Shown here one piece after another: positions 16,629-25,506 of a stretch of 64,000 bases of DNA. How positions within the stretch are numbered: the first letter of the stretch is position 1; the number at the start of each line of letters is the position of its first letter. The DNA is from Spartobacteria bacterium UBA695 (GTDB lineage Bacteria; Verrucomicrobiota; Verrucomicrobiia; Chthoniobacterales; Chthoniobacteraceae), in contig DBMP01000029.1 in NCBI GenBank assembly GCA_002298145.1, forward strand, positions 186,001-250,000. The letters run 5' to 3'. Position numbers and translations under genes: made by a program. The notes below the pieces were generated by a model, which saw only the letters and a program-made list of their open reading frames with translations, was not told the DNA's origin and did not search any database.

Positions 16629-16696
16629 CAACTCTTGAAACTTGTCGCACCCACTCTTTTTCTTTTTTATTCCATATTGTCAAGTTTCAAGAGTTG
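16629..16696. repeat. Inverted-repeat hairpin element, copy 2 (perfect 16-bp arms)
   Basis: CAACTCTTGAAACTTG (16629-16644) and CAAGTTTCAAGAGTTG (16681-16696) are exact reverse complements around a 36-nt centre with CCACTCTTTTTC. It is followed by a T-run on the + strand (16701-16707), so on that strand it could end transcription. It resembles copy 1 at 16129-16184 in both arms and centre. Confidence 0.75.
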
Positions 16697-16732
16697 CCCC
16701 TTTTTTTGACCGCCACCTCCGCTTGCAGGCAT

Positions 16733-16770
16733 AAAAAAGCCTCGTCCCCAGGCACGCCCGGGAACGAGGC
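16733..16770 (-). terminator. Intrinsic terminator of the TPR gene
   Basis: On the minus strand GCCTCGT (16770-16764) pairs with ACGAGGC (16745-16739). The hairpin is GC-rich with inner CCCGGG/CCTGGGG pairing and is followed by six T (16738-16733). It lies 29 nt after the stop codon of the TPR gene. Confidence 0.85.
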
Positions 16771-16788
16771 AAATCAACTCCGAAATTC
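16733..16788. repeat. 56-bp direct repeat, copy B (islet right boundary)
   Basis: The partner of 15470-15525. This copy directly follows the stop of the TPR gene and contains that gene's terminator, so it is likely the original and copy A the duplicate. Confidence 0.8.
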
Positions 16789-16798
16789 TTGATGCTGA

Positions 16799-18196
16799 CT
16801 AGGCCGTGTAGCTGCTTTCCACACGCTTGGCCACGTCCTCGTAGCCGTAGTCGACTTCGTAGATCTGCTTGAAGCACCCGAGGGCCTTTTCCTTGTCGCC
16901 CATCGTCTCGTAGACCTGGCCGAGTTGGTAAAGGATGTCCTTCTTGGTGGAGTCCATGACGAGCATCTCGTTGACGGCATCGGTGAACTGCTTGACGGCG
17001 AGGTCGAGCATGCCCTTCTGGACGTAACACTTGCCGAGCAGGTTGATGGCGCGCAAACGGACGTTCGGGTTGTTGCGGGCTTTTTGAAGCTCGGGGATCG
17101 CCTCGTTGAACATGCCGTTCTCGATGAGCTGTTGGCCCAGTTCGAAGCGGAAAAGCAAATCCGTCGGGTTGCGCTCAACGCTCTTGCGGGCTTCGTCGAG
17201 TTGCGAAACGCCCTTCTGCTTGATCAGGCCTTCGAGTTCCTCGCGGACGCGGGCGCTCTCGGGGTGATCCGGGCCAGCCTCGGCCAGCCATTCTTCGCGG
17301 GCTTTGACCGCTTCGTCGACCTGCTTGAGCTGCATGTCGGCCACTTTGCGAATGAGCCAGGTATCGGTCCCTTTCGAAAGTTCGCTGGCGTAGTTGTACC
17401 AGGCTTGGGCGTTTGTGAAATCGTTCTTCTGCTCGTAAAGGGAAGCGATCTTGCGGGCGTCGTCGATGCTCTCCGGGTGCTCTTGCACCTGCTGGTGAAG
17501 CTCCTGTAGGAGGGCGTCGATGGAGGCGTCGTCTTTGACCACGCGGTTCTTCTGCTCCAGCGCGACGGCCTCATCCTTGTTTTTGATCAAATCGCGGTAG
17601 TCCTTGGCCGTGTTCCAGCCACCGGCCTTCATGGTGTTGGCCGCGGCGGCGTCTTTCGCCCGCTTGTTGGCGATCATGTCGTTGGGCGCAAGGGCCAGCG
17701 CCCGGTTGAACGCCTCCAGCGCCTTGTCGGGCTGGGTGTGTTCCATGTAAAGCTCGCCGATCTCCATCCAGATTTTGACGTCCTTCGCATCCGCCTCCAG
17801 CAAGGTTTCCAGCGCGAATACCGCCAGTTCAAACTGGTCTAGAGCCAGGGCTGCGTCGCGGAGAAGGTGGTTGGCCGCGTTGTTAAGCGGGTCGTTGGCC
17901 AGCGTCTCCTCGGCCAGCTCCAGAGCGGCCGCCGGGTCTTTTTTAAGCAGTTGCGGCCCCTTTCCCTTCAGCGCAATGGACGAAAGGCCTCCGAAGAGGT
18001 TCTTTTTGCCATGATGGGCCAGGATTTGGGCTCGGCGGAGGAGCTTGCGGCCCTCCAGGAATTCCGGAGATTCCTTCAGCACGGCGGCCAGAAGCGCCAC
18101 GGCGTAGCCATAGTTGCGAATTTCGACCGCGCTCTTGGCTTTCAACCAATTCGTGCGGGAGTTGTCTGATAGATCTTGTTCAGTCTTAAGGGGCAT
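16799..18196 (-). CDS. Tetratricopeptide-repeat protein (465 aa)
   Basis: A soluble helical protein with no signal peptide. TPR units are visible at ELYMEHTQPDKALEAFNRAL (about 168-187), in the middle at KNDFTNAQAWYNYASEL, and at the C-terminus as NGMFNEAIPELQKARNNP, KGMLDLAVKQFTDAVNE and MGDKEKALGCFKQIYEV. A degenerate N-terminal third includes FLEGRKLLRRAQILAHH. TPR arrays mediate protein contacts, so this is a cytoplasmic scaffold of unknown partner. Similar proteins are widespread in Verrucomicrobiota. It ends at a strong terminator and has a possible own promoter in 18197-18256. Confidence 0.8.
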   Translation of the reverse strand: MPLKTEQDLSDNSRTNWLKAKSAVEIRNYGYAVALLAAVLKESPEFLEGRKLLRRAQILAHHGKKNLFGGLSSIALKGKGPQLLKKDPAAALELAEETLANDPLNNAANHLLRDAALALDQFELAVFALETLLEADAKDVKIWMEIGELYMEHTQPDKALEAFNRALALAPNDMIANKRAKDAAAANTMKAGGWNTAKDYRDLIKNKDEAVALEQKNRVVKDDASIDALLQELHQQVQEHPESIDDARKIASLYEQKNDFTNAQAWYNYASELSKGTDTWLIRKVADMQLKQVDEAVKAREEWLAEAGPDHPESARVREELEGLIKQKGVSQLDEARKSVERNPTDLLFRFELGQQLIENGMFNEAIPELQKARNNPNVRLRAINLLGKCYVQKGMLDLAVKQFTDAVNEMLVMDSTKKDILYQLGQVYETMGDKEKALGCFKQIYEVDYGYEDVAKRVESSYTA

Positions 18197-18256
18197 ACCT
18201 CGGGGAGAAAGACCGAAACTCTAGCACCGCACCCGAGCGCATTGCAACCCGCGAAT

Positions 18257-18436
18257 CTATTTCTTCTGGGGGTGAACCTGCTCGTTGAAGGTTTTCACCA
18301 GGAAATCGCTGAACTCGGTGACCTGCTTTTTGACGTTGGGAATAAAATGGTCCGATCCCTTCTCGAACAGCACCACAAAGCAGAGCGTTGCGAAGAGAAA
18401 GAGCACGATCCAGAATGTTTTGCGCAGCAGATCCAT
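18257..18436 (-). CDS. Small single-pass membrane protein (59 aa)
   Basis: I start at ATG 18436 (MDLLRKTFWIVLFLFATLCF), since the longer reading adds a non-typical leader. One membrane helix (residues 7-26) is followed by a charged amphipathic tail (KKQVTEFSDFLVKTFNEQV). No family name is known to me; small proteins of this form occur singly in related genomes. It is transcribed toward the TPR gene with a 60-nt gap. Confidence 0.55.
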   Translation of the reverse strand: MDLLRKTFWIVLFLFATLCFVVLFEKGSDHFIPNVKKQVTEFSDFLVKTFNEQVHPQKK

Positions 18437-18619
18437 TACTGACGTATCTTTCCCTGCCGCCAAGCCGCCGTCAATAGGGAAACACCGTAGCCGGGGGCTT
18501 AACAAACTCTTAACAATAAGAGGGATGGGAGATTAACAATCCAGGTTTAAGATCGTCGCCATTCCCGGTTGAAAAACCCGCCAATTCGGCCCAAACTCAA
18601 ACCTATTCTACTTCCCCCT

Positions 18620-20098
18620 ATGCGCCGTTGCCTTCTTTTCATCGGCCTGCTCGCCTTTGTGAGCCAGGGTTTCGCGGATCTGCGCCCCCCCGAGCCGCCG
18701 CCGCTCGAAAAACCGAAGCCGCCTCCTTCGCAAATCTCCTCCTCCGAGGGGATGCCGCCGCTGCCCTACCCGGCGGTGTTCCAGAAGCGCCAGGAGCGCA
18801 AGAACCCGCCGCAGCCCCCGGTGCTGCTGACCAAAATCTCCACCCCCGACGCCGAGGACTGGACCCGCACGCCCAACGACCTCAAGGGCCTGCTCCAGTG
18901 GATGAGCCAGGAAATGAAGGTCAATTTCAGCTCCAACACCAAGGCTTTTAGGGAAATCTCGCTCGACGCCCAGCGCAACCCGATCCTTTACCGCTCCGGC
19001 TACAAGCCCTTCAAGCTCGGCGCGGCGGAGATCAAGACCCTGCGCGAGTACCTCCTGGGCGGGGGCACGATCATTTTCAACGCCCTGGTCGGCAACCCGG
19101 ACTTCTACAAATCCGCCCGCGAGGCCGCCGCCGCCGTCCTACCCGAGTACCCGCTCTACCGCCTGCGGATGGACCACCCGGCGTTCCATTCCTTCTACGA
19201 GATCGACAAAGTCGCCTACCGCCCCCGGATGGTTCGCGACGGACTGGCCGCCGACCCGTACCCATGGATCGACGGCGTGGACCTCGACAACCGCACCGCC
19301 ATCTTCATCTCCCGGTGGGACTTTTCCCTCGGCTGGGAGGGCAACCCGTGCGACAGCTGGGGTTACGCCGACGCCGACGCGCGCAAAATCGGCTCCAACC
19401 TCGTGAGCTACGCCACGGCCATGCGGGACGCCGGGTGCTCGGTTGGCAAAAGCGTGCAGCTCGCCGATGCAGATAAGAAAACGGCAGGGAAATTCCGAGT
19501 CGGGCAGGTCATCCACGAAGGCCCCTGGAAAACGCGCGCCGCCGCCTTCCCGATGCTCCTCAACCAGTTCCACACCGCCACCGGCACGCCCGTCTCCTTC
19601 GACCTGCGCGACGTCGCCCTCACCGATCCGGCGATCTTTGAAATGCCCTTCCTGTTCATGACCGGCACCACCGATTTTTCGCTGACGGAAGCCGAGATCA
19701 ACGCCCTGCGCCGCTTCCTCAACAACGGCGGCGTGCTCCTGGTGGAGGCTGGGGAAGGCCGCGCCACCTTCGACGCCGCCTTCCGGAGCCTGATCGCCAA
19801 AGTCCTCCCCGGCAAAGCGCTCACCCCGCTGCCCGCCGGGCACGAAATCTACACCAAGCCGCTCAACGCCAGCGTGGTCAAGGCCCGCGCCGCCCTGGCC
19901 GTCAAGCGCGAGAACAAGCTCGAGCTGCCGCCGGAGCTCTACGGCGTCGAGTTGAACGGCACCCTGTCGGTCATCTACACCCCCAACGACCTGAGCGCCG
20001 GTTGGGAACAAGCCCCCGCGCCCTACGCCCTGGGCTACGAAGCCAAGGACGCCACCGCCCTGGGCGTGAACGTCCTCTATTACGCGGTAACGCACTAG
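18620..20098 (+). CDS. Secreted DUF4159-domain protein, first gene of MoxR operon
   Basis: I choose ATG 18620, which gives a clean signal peptide (MRRCLLFIGLLAFVSQGFAD). A Pro-rich linker (RPPEPPPLEKPKPPP) follows, then two copies of a DUF4159-like domain of alpha/beta type. The first spans about residues 85-260 (LREYLLGGGTIIFNALVG, DHPAFHSFYEID), the second about 315-480 (MPFLFMTGTTDFSLTEAE, LRRFLNNGGVLLVEAGEG). DUF4159 genes are commonly found with MoxR/DUF58 clusters in Planctomycetes and Verrucomicrobia; the function is unknown. The GGG...E pattern resembles glutamine-amidotransferase folds without a catalytic Cys that I can place. 98 nt separate it from the DUF58 gene. Confidence 0.75.
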   Translation: MRRCLLFIGLLAFVSQGFADLRPPEPPPLEKPKPPPSQISSSEGMPPLPYPAVFQKRQERKNPPQPPVLLTKISTPDAEDWTRTPNDLKGLLQWMSQEMKVNFSSNTKAFREISLDAQRNPILYRSGYKPFKLGAAEIKTLREYLLGGGTIIFNALVGNPDFYKSAREAAAAVLPEYPLYRLRMDHPAFHSFYEIDKVAYRPRMVRDGLAADPYPWIDGVDLDNRTAIFISRWDFSLGWEGNPCDSWGYADADARKIGSNLVSYATAMRDAGCSVGKSVQLADADKKTAGKFRVGQVIHEGPWKTRAAAFPMLLNQFHTATGTPVSFDLRDVALTDPAIFEMPFLFMTGTTDFSLTEAEINALRRFLNNGGVLLVEAGEGRATFDAAFRSLIAKVLPGKALTPLPAGHEIYTKPLNASVVKARAALAVKRENKLELPPELYGVELNGTLSVIYTPNDLSAGWEQAPAPYALGYEAKDATALGVNVLYYAVTH

Positions 20099-20196
20099 GT
20101 GAAATCGCAGGAACGAAGGGCACGGGATCTGCTCCAGTAATTTCCGCCTTCCCACCTGTTTGAATCCCAAAAAAGAACGGTGAATTTCCCCCGCTA

Positions 20197-21096
20197 ATGC
20201 AGAGCATCTCCGATTTCCTGACTCCCGAGGGGATGCGCAAACTCGAAGCGCTCACGCTCCGCTCCCGGACCCTTGTGGAAGGCTTTCGCGCCGGTTCCCA
20301 CGCCAGCCCGCTCAAGGGGGCCAGCATCGAATTCGCCGACCACCGCCAGTACGTCAAAGGCGACAACCTCCGCAACCTTGACTGGAAAGTTTTTGGCCGC
20401 ACCGAGCGCTACTTCATCAAGCAGTTCGAGGAAGAGACCAACCTGCGCGTCTACGTCATGATCGACGGCTCCGGCTCCATGGGGTTCCGCTCCGGCGAGC
20501 ATCTCTCCAAGTACGACTACGCCTGCCGCATCGCCGCCAGCCTCGGCTACATCGTCGGCAAACAGCAGGACTCCCTCGGCCTGACCATCTACGACGACAA
20601 AGTGCGCGAGGAGATCCCCGCCCGAGGCGGCATGCGCCATTTTCGGCTCATCCTGGAGCGCCTCGCCGCCCACCGCCCCGAGGGCCGCACCGACACCGGC
20701 AAAGCCCTCCATGCCCTGGCCGAACGGACCTTCCGGCGCGGCTTGATCGTCCTGATGTCCGACCTGCTCGACGATCCCGAAGCCATCTTCAAAGCCGTCG
20801 CCCACTTTCGGAAAAAGCTCCACGACGTCATCTTGATCCAGCTCCTCGACCCGGCGGAGTTGACCCTCCCCTTCGAGCGCGTGGCGCAGTTCGTTGATAT
20901 GGAAACGGGCGAAAAGCTGGAGATCGATCCCTCGCTGGCCCGCCTCGCCTATCAGAAGGAATTGCAGGAATTCATCGACGGCTGCCGGGAGAAATGCGCG
21001 GTGATGAACGTTGATTACCGGCTCGTCTCCACGGCGGAGAGCTTCGAGGACTTCATTCACCACTACCTGGCCGAGCGCCGCCGCATGTCGCTATGA
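20197..21096 (+). CDS. DUF58 protein with von Willebrand A-like MIDAS
   Basis: The 299-aa protein carries the DUF58 signature FADHRQYVKGDNLRNLDWKV, then GRTERYFIKQFEEETNLRVY. A metal-ion-dependent adhesion site follows: D90-G-S-G-S94-M (YVMIDGSGSMG). The rest is a Rossmann-like vWA domain with LTIYDDKVREEIPAR and LIVLMSDLLDDPE. DUF58 proteins are almost always encoded beside MoxR ATPases and are thought to be their clients or partners, in processes such as cofactor insertion into or maturation of enzymes. It overlaps the next gene by ATGA (21093-21096). Confidence 0.9.
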   Translation: MQSISDFLTPEGMRKLEALTLRSRTLVEGFRAGSHASPLKGASIEFADHRQYVKGDNLRNLDWKVFGRTERYFIKQFEEETNLRVYVMIDGSGSMGFRSGEHLSKYDYACRIAASLGYIVGKQQDSLGLTIYDDKVREEIPARGGMRHFRLILERLAAHRPEGRTDTGKALHALAERTFRRGLIVLMSDLLDDPEAIFKAVAHFRKKLHDVILIQLLDPAELTLPFERVAQFVDMETGEKLEIDPSLARLAYQKELQEFIDGCREKCAVMNVDYRLVSTAESFEDFIHHYLAERRRMSL

Positions 21097-23249
21097 ACTT
21101 CCTCGCGCCCTGGATGCTCTACGGCCTCGCCGCCATCGCCGCGCCCATCGCGATCCACCTCTGGCGGCGGCGGCAGATCCAGGCGATCCCGTTTGGCTCG
21201 CTGCGTTTCCTCAAAGCCATCGCCTCGCGCACGCGCCGCAGCTCGCGCGTGGAGAACCTGCTCTTACTTTTCCTGCGCTGCCTGCTTTTCGCCCTGATCG
21301 TGGCCGCCGCCGCGCGCCCCGTGATGCTCGCCCGCAGCGCCCAGCTTTTCGGCGGCGAGGTCCCCCGCACGGTCATCCTCATTATCGACCACTCCGCCAG
21401 CATGGGGGCCCGGGCAGGGGGCCAAACCCGCCTGGAGGCCGCGAAAGCCTGCGCGCTCTCCGTCTTCGACGACCTCAAACAAGGCGACCGCGTGGCCGTC
21501 ATCGCCGCATCCGACCGCGCGGGGTTGCTGGTCGCCGAGCCGACCATCGACCGCGACGTCGCCCGCAAAGCCGTCGCGGGCATCCGGCTCACCGAGACGC
21601 GCGGCGACTTCGCCCCGGCGCTGCGCGAAGCGGGGAAAATCACCGCCAAAGCCGAGCGCGGCCTGCGCCAGGTCTTCCTCTTCACCGACAGCCAGGAAAC
21701 CGGCTGGCGGCCCACCCTCGCGCACCCCGAAGCCGTCTTCGACCTCCCGTGGAAACAAGAGACGCCGCAGCTCGTCGTCGTGCGCCCCGACGACCTCTCC
21801 CCACGCAACGCCTGTATTAAAGAGCTGCGCCTCCTTTCCCCCTTCCTGGTGGGCGGCTCGACCTTCCGGGGCGTGGCCACGGTCGAGAACCTCTCCAGCG
21901 CCCCGCTGCACGACCTGGTGCAGATCACCATCGGCAACGAACGCGCGGGCCAGCGCCCCGTTGACGCCGCTCCCGGGGCGACCGTCGAGGTCCCCTTCGA
22001 ATTCGAGGCCCCGGGCGTCGAAGGCAGCTGGGCGCGCGGCACCGCCCGGCTCTCCGGCGACGACCTCCCCGCCGACGACGCGTATTATTTCAGCATCCCC
22101 GTCTACCGCCCCCCGCGCGTGACCCTCGCCGAGGGCACCCAGCTCGGCCCCGAGCGCCTGCGCCCTTCCTTCTTCCTGCGCAAGGCCCTCGAAGCAGGCG
22201 GAGCCATCCGCGTCCGGACGATTTCCGCCGCCGCCCTCGACGACACCGGGCTCGAAGGCCAGAGCGCCGTCTTCCTGGCCGACCCGGGCCGCTTGAGCGA
22301 CCGCGCCATCGCCCGTCTGGAGCGTTTCCTGGAATCCGGCGGCACCGTCGCCCTCTTCCCCGGCGACCAGACGCGGCCCGCCGACGCCCCGGCCTTCCTC
22401 CCCGCCCGGCCCACGGCCCCGCGCGACCTCCCGCCTGGCCGCCAGCCCGTGCGCATCGCCGACAGCGCCCACCCCCTCTTCGCCGACGCCTGGGACAACG
22501 GCACCCCCTTCCCGGCCCTGCCGCAAAAACGCCTCCTGGACTGGAAGCTCACCCCCCAGGCCGCCGTGCTGCTGACCCTCGGCGCGGGCGAGGGAGCCGA
22601 AGGCGGCGCGCCCTTCCTGATCCAGGGCGAACGCGGCCCCGGGCGCGTCCTCATCGTCAACGCCTCCGCCGACCGCACCTGGGGCGATTTTCCCCTCTCC
22701 CCGGCCTTCCTGCCGCTCGTCCAGCAGATCGCCCGCTACTCCGCCACCCAGCCGGGCCGCGCCACCCGCTTGAGCGTGGGCGATCCCCTCACGCTCCCCC
22801 CGAACCTCCCGCGCAACAAGCCCCTCGCCCTCACCCTGCCCAGCGGCGAAGCGCGCACCCGCCCCGCCGACGCCGCCGCCGACTCCCGCACCGTGCTCCT
22901 GGAGCGCGCCGACGCCTCCGGCTTCTACAGCGCCAGCGCCGGGGAGGAGACGGCGATTTTTCCCGTCAACGTCGACCGCGCCGAGTCCGACCTGAAAGCA
23001 GCCCCCCCCGAGGCGCTGGAAAAAGCCACCGCGCCCCTAGCGCTCACCCAGCTCACCGGCCGCGACGCCCTGACCCAGTGGCTGCAAAAGAGCAAAGGCC
23101 TCGTCCCCTTCTGGCCCTTCCTGCTCGGCGCGGCCCTGGCCGTGTTCATCCTTGAAGCCGTCCTGGCCAACCTCGTCGCCCGCCGCCGCGCCCAAGGCGA
23201 AGCCATCACCATCGCCACGGGCCGCCTCACCCGCCGCCGCACCGTGTAA
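21093..23249 (+). CDS. BatA/vWA-domain membrane protein (718 aa)
   Basis: The N-terminus (MNFLAPWMLYGLAAIAAPIA then IHLWRRRQIQAIPFGSLRFL) is the BatA-type membrane anchor. A vWA domain follows with MIDAS D99-H-S-A-S103 (LIIDHSASMGAR). A beta-rich middle and a GATase-like segment (ESGGTVALFPGDQTRP, about 418-433) precede a C-terminal membrane helix (FWPFLLGAALAVFILEAVLA, about 677-696) and a basic cytoplasmic tail. The protein thus places a large vWA module outside the inner membrane between two anchors. It is probably the main integral partner of the MoxR ATPase encoded 10 kb downstream. Confidence 0.85.
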   Translation: MNFLAPWMLYGLAAIAAPIAIHLWRRRQIQAIPFGSLRFLKAIASRTRRSSRVENLLLLFLRCLLFALIVAAAARPVMLARSAQLFGGEVPRTVILIIDHSASMGARAGGQTRLEAAKACALSVFDDLKQGDRVAVIAASDRAGLLVAEPTIDRDVARKAVAGIRLTETRGDFAPALREAGKITAKAERGLRQVFLFTDSQETGWRPTLAHPEAVFDLPWKQETPQLVVVRPDDLSPRNACIKELRLLSPFLVGGSTFRGVATVENLSSAPLHDLVQITIGNERAGQRPVDAAPGATVEVPFEFEAPGVEGSWARGTARLSGDDLPADDAYYFSIPVYRPPRVTLAEGTQLGPERLRPSFFLRKALEAGGAIRVRTISAAALDDTGLEGQSAVFLADPGRLSDRAIARLERFLESGGTVALFPGDQTRPADAPAFLPARPTAPRDLPPGRQPVRIADSAHPLFADAWDNGTPFPALPQKRLLDWKLTPQAAVLLTLGAGEGAEGGAPFLIQGERGPGRVLIVNASADRTWGDFPLSPAFLPLVQQIARYSATQPGRATRLSVGDPLTLPPNLPRNKPLALTLPSGEARTRPADAAADSRTVLLERADASGFYSASAGEETAIFPVNVDRAESDLKAAPPEALEKATAPLALTQLTGRDALTQWLQKSKGLVPFWPFLLGAALAVFILEAVLANLVARRRAQGEAITIATGRLTRRRTV

Positions 23250-23263
23250 CCCTTGAAGCTCCC

Positions 23264-25498
23264 GTGAACGACCTCGTTTTCCATCCCATCTGGAGCATTC
23301 CCTGGCTCATCGCCGCGGCAGCCTTCGCGCTGGCGCTCATTTTCTGGAGCTTGCGCCGGGGCGTGCGTTCGCGCGGGCGAGCCGTCACCCTGGGCCTCTT
23401 GCGCACGCTGGCGCTCGCGGTCCTGCTCCTCATGCTGGCCCAGCCGCAGCTTCGCCGGGAGGAGATCACCACCCTGCGCCCGCAGCTCGCCGTCCTCGTC
23501 GATAACACCCAAAGCATGACCGAGCGCGTCGACGCCGCCCAGCCCACGCGTGCCACCCGCGCCGCCGAATGGATGAAAGCGCTCGCGCCGCAAGCCAAGG
23601 ACTTCGACGTGCGCCTCTTCGGTTTCGACGCCGCGCCCAGCGAAGAACCGGCCTGGGAAAGCCTGAAATTCGACGGCGGCCAGTCGCGCATCTCGGCATC
23701 CGTGGCCCGGCTTAAAGAACACTTCCGGGGCCAGCCGCTCGCCGCCATCCTGCTCCTTTCCGACGGCCTCGACCGCGCCGACGCGAGCCACGCCGAAAGC
23801 GCCGCCGACGCCACCGCCGCCCCCCTCGCCTCCGGCACCGAAGCGGCCATCCCCGTCTTCACCTTCGAGCTGGAGACGCCCTTCGCCCCCAAGCCGAAGC
23901 CAAAAAAAGTCTCGCTCGCCAACCTCGACTACCCGCCGCGCATCGTCATCGGCTGGGACACCGAAGTGCGCGCCGCCATCGCCGCGCGCGGCCTAAACGG
24001 CCAGACCGTCCACGTCGAACTCTGGCGCGAGGGCGTGAAAGCCGCCGACACCGCCGTCGCCTTCAACCAGGACGAACAAACGCGCCAAGTCGCCTTCCCC
24101 GTCTCGCAGAGCAGCCCCGGCGCGGTCCATTACGAACTGCGCGTCGCCGACCCGGCCGCCGACGCCGACGCCAAAAAATCCCCCTTCGTCATCGAGGCCA
24201 TGGAGCCCGGCAACCGCATCCTCTACATCCAGAACACCCTCGGTTTCGACTTCAAATTCCTGCGCAAAGCCATCCTCGGCGACCGCAATTTGCAGCTCGC
24301 CGCCTTCGTTCGCTGGGCCGACGGCCGTCTCGTCAACATCGCCGCTGGCGGCGGCGCGCAGGCCCCCGCGCTCGACCTCTCGCCCCAGGCGCTCGCGGGC
24401 ACCGCCGTCGTCATCCTGGGCGACATCGCCCCGGACTCCTTCACGCCCGAGCAATGCCAGGCGCTCGCCGCCTTCGTCGACCACGGCGGCGGCCTGGTAT
24501 TACTCGGTGGCCCCCACTCTCTCGCCGCCCCCGGCTTCGCCACGAGCGCGCTCGCGCCGCTCCTGCCCGTCAAGCTCCCGGCGGAATACCGCGAAGGGAA
24601 TTTCCCGATGAAGATCACCGACACCGGCCTGCATCACCCGGTCTTCGGCTCCCTCTTCACGTCGATTGGCGACTTCCCGCCGCTCCTCACCCTCAACGCC
24701 GCCACAACCGTCGCCCCCACCGCCGAAGTCCTCGTCGAAACGCCCGCCTCACCCCGTCCCGCCCCCGCGATTGTCAGCATGCGCCACGGCCAGGGCCGCG
24801 TCATCGTCATCCTGAGCGACACCCTCTGGCGCTGGCGCCTCGCCGCCAAAGGCTGGTCCTCCGAGCGCTCTCCCTACGACACCTTTTGGACGCAGCTGAT
24901 GGACTGGCTCATCCCCAAGGAGCAGCAAAAGGAAAACAGCAACCGCCTGGAACTCTTCACCGAACGCGCCCAGTACCTCTCCGGCGAGCAGCCCGAGATC
25001 CGCGCCATCCTGCGCACCCGCGACCCCGCCGCCCAGCCCCCCGCCACACTCCCGCTCCAGCTCCGCACCCCCGACGGCAAGACCTTCGACTACACGCTCA
25101 AGCCCGCGCAGTTCACCGGCCGCGACGGAAAGAAAGTCAACGGCTTCCGCGCCACCGTCGAGCCGAACGTCCCCGGCCTCTTCCGTGCCAAGGCCACGGC
25201 GACCGTCGCAGGCGCGGCGATGGAGGGCGAGACGCGCTTCACCGTCGCCGAGCCGCCCACCGAGCTCACCGGCAAACCCATCGACCGCAACGCGCTCAAA
25301 AAGATCGCGCAAGGCAGCGGCGGCCAATACTACGACCGCGCCCACTGGACCCAATGGCGCCGCGACCTGCACGTCACCGAAACGCACACCTCGAAAATCG
25401 AGCTCAACGACCGCTGGAACCACCCGGCCCTGATCGCCCTCCTCCTGCTCCTGCTGGCCGCCGACTGGACCGCCCGCAAAGCCTGGAACCTTCCGTAG
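23264..25498 (+). CDS. vWA and glutamine-amidotransferase-like membrane protein (744 aa)
   Basis: A GTG start 14 nt after the previous stop. Two N-terminal membrane helices (about 10-30 and 46-63) are followed by a vWA-type motif with D80-N-T-Q-S84 (VLVDNTQSMTE). A class I amidotransferase-like domain lies near residues 380-540 (FVDHGGGLVLLGGPHSLAAP, VSMRHGQGRVIVILSDTLWR). The protein ends with a C-terminal membrane helix (HPALIALLLLLLAADWTA). No catalytic Cys is apparent at the nucleophile elbow, so the amidotransferase fold is probably non-enzymatic. It is a paralogue-like companion of the preceding gene in the same operon. Confidence 0.8.
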   Translation: MNDLVFHPIWSIPWLIAAAAFALALIFWSLRRGVRSRGRAVTLGLLRTLALAVLLLMLAQPQLRREEITTLRPQLAVLVDNTQSMTERVDAAQPTRATRAAEWMKALAPQAKDFDVRLFGFDAAPSEEPAWESLKFDGGQSRISASVARLKEHFRGQPLAAILLLSDGLDRADASHAESAADATAAPLASGTEAAIPVFTFELETPFAPKPKPKKVSLANLDYPPRIVIGWDTEVRAAIAARGLNGQTVHVELWREGVKAADTAVAFNQDEQTRQVAFPVSQSSPGAVHYELRVADPAADADAKKSPFVIEAMEPGNRILYIQNTLGFDFKFLRKAILGDRNLQLAAFVRWADGRLVNIAAGGGAQAPALDLSPQALAGTAVVILGDIAPDSFTPEQCQALAAFVDHGGGLVLLGGPHSLAAPGFATSALAPLLPVKLPAEYREGNFPMKITDTGLHHPVFGSLFTSIGDFPPLLTLNAATTVAPTAEVLVETPASPRPAPAIVSMRHGQGRVIVILSDTLWRWRLAAKGWSSERSPYDTFWTQLMDWLIPKEQQKENSNRLELFTERAQYLSGEQPEIRAILRTRDPAAQPPATLPLQLRTPDGKTFDYTLKPAQFTGRDGKKVNGFRATVEPNVPGLFRAKATATVAGAAMEGETRFTVAEPPTELTGKPIDRNALKKIAQGSGGQYYDRAHWTQWRRDLHVTETHTSKIELNDRWNHPALIALLLLLLAADWTARKAWNLP

Positions 25499-25506
25499 CA
25501 TTGAAT

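Noticed and set aside
24454..25506. Open frame upstream of the secreted 217-aa gene, overlapping the vWA gene
   Set aside because: Residues are Arg/Pro/His-rich shadow text; the signal peptide begins exactly at ATG 25507.
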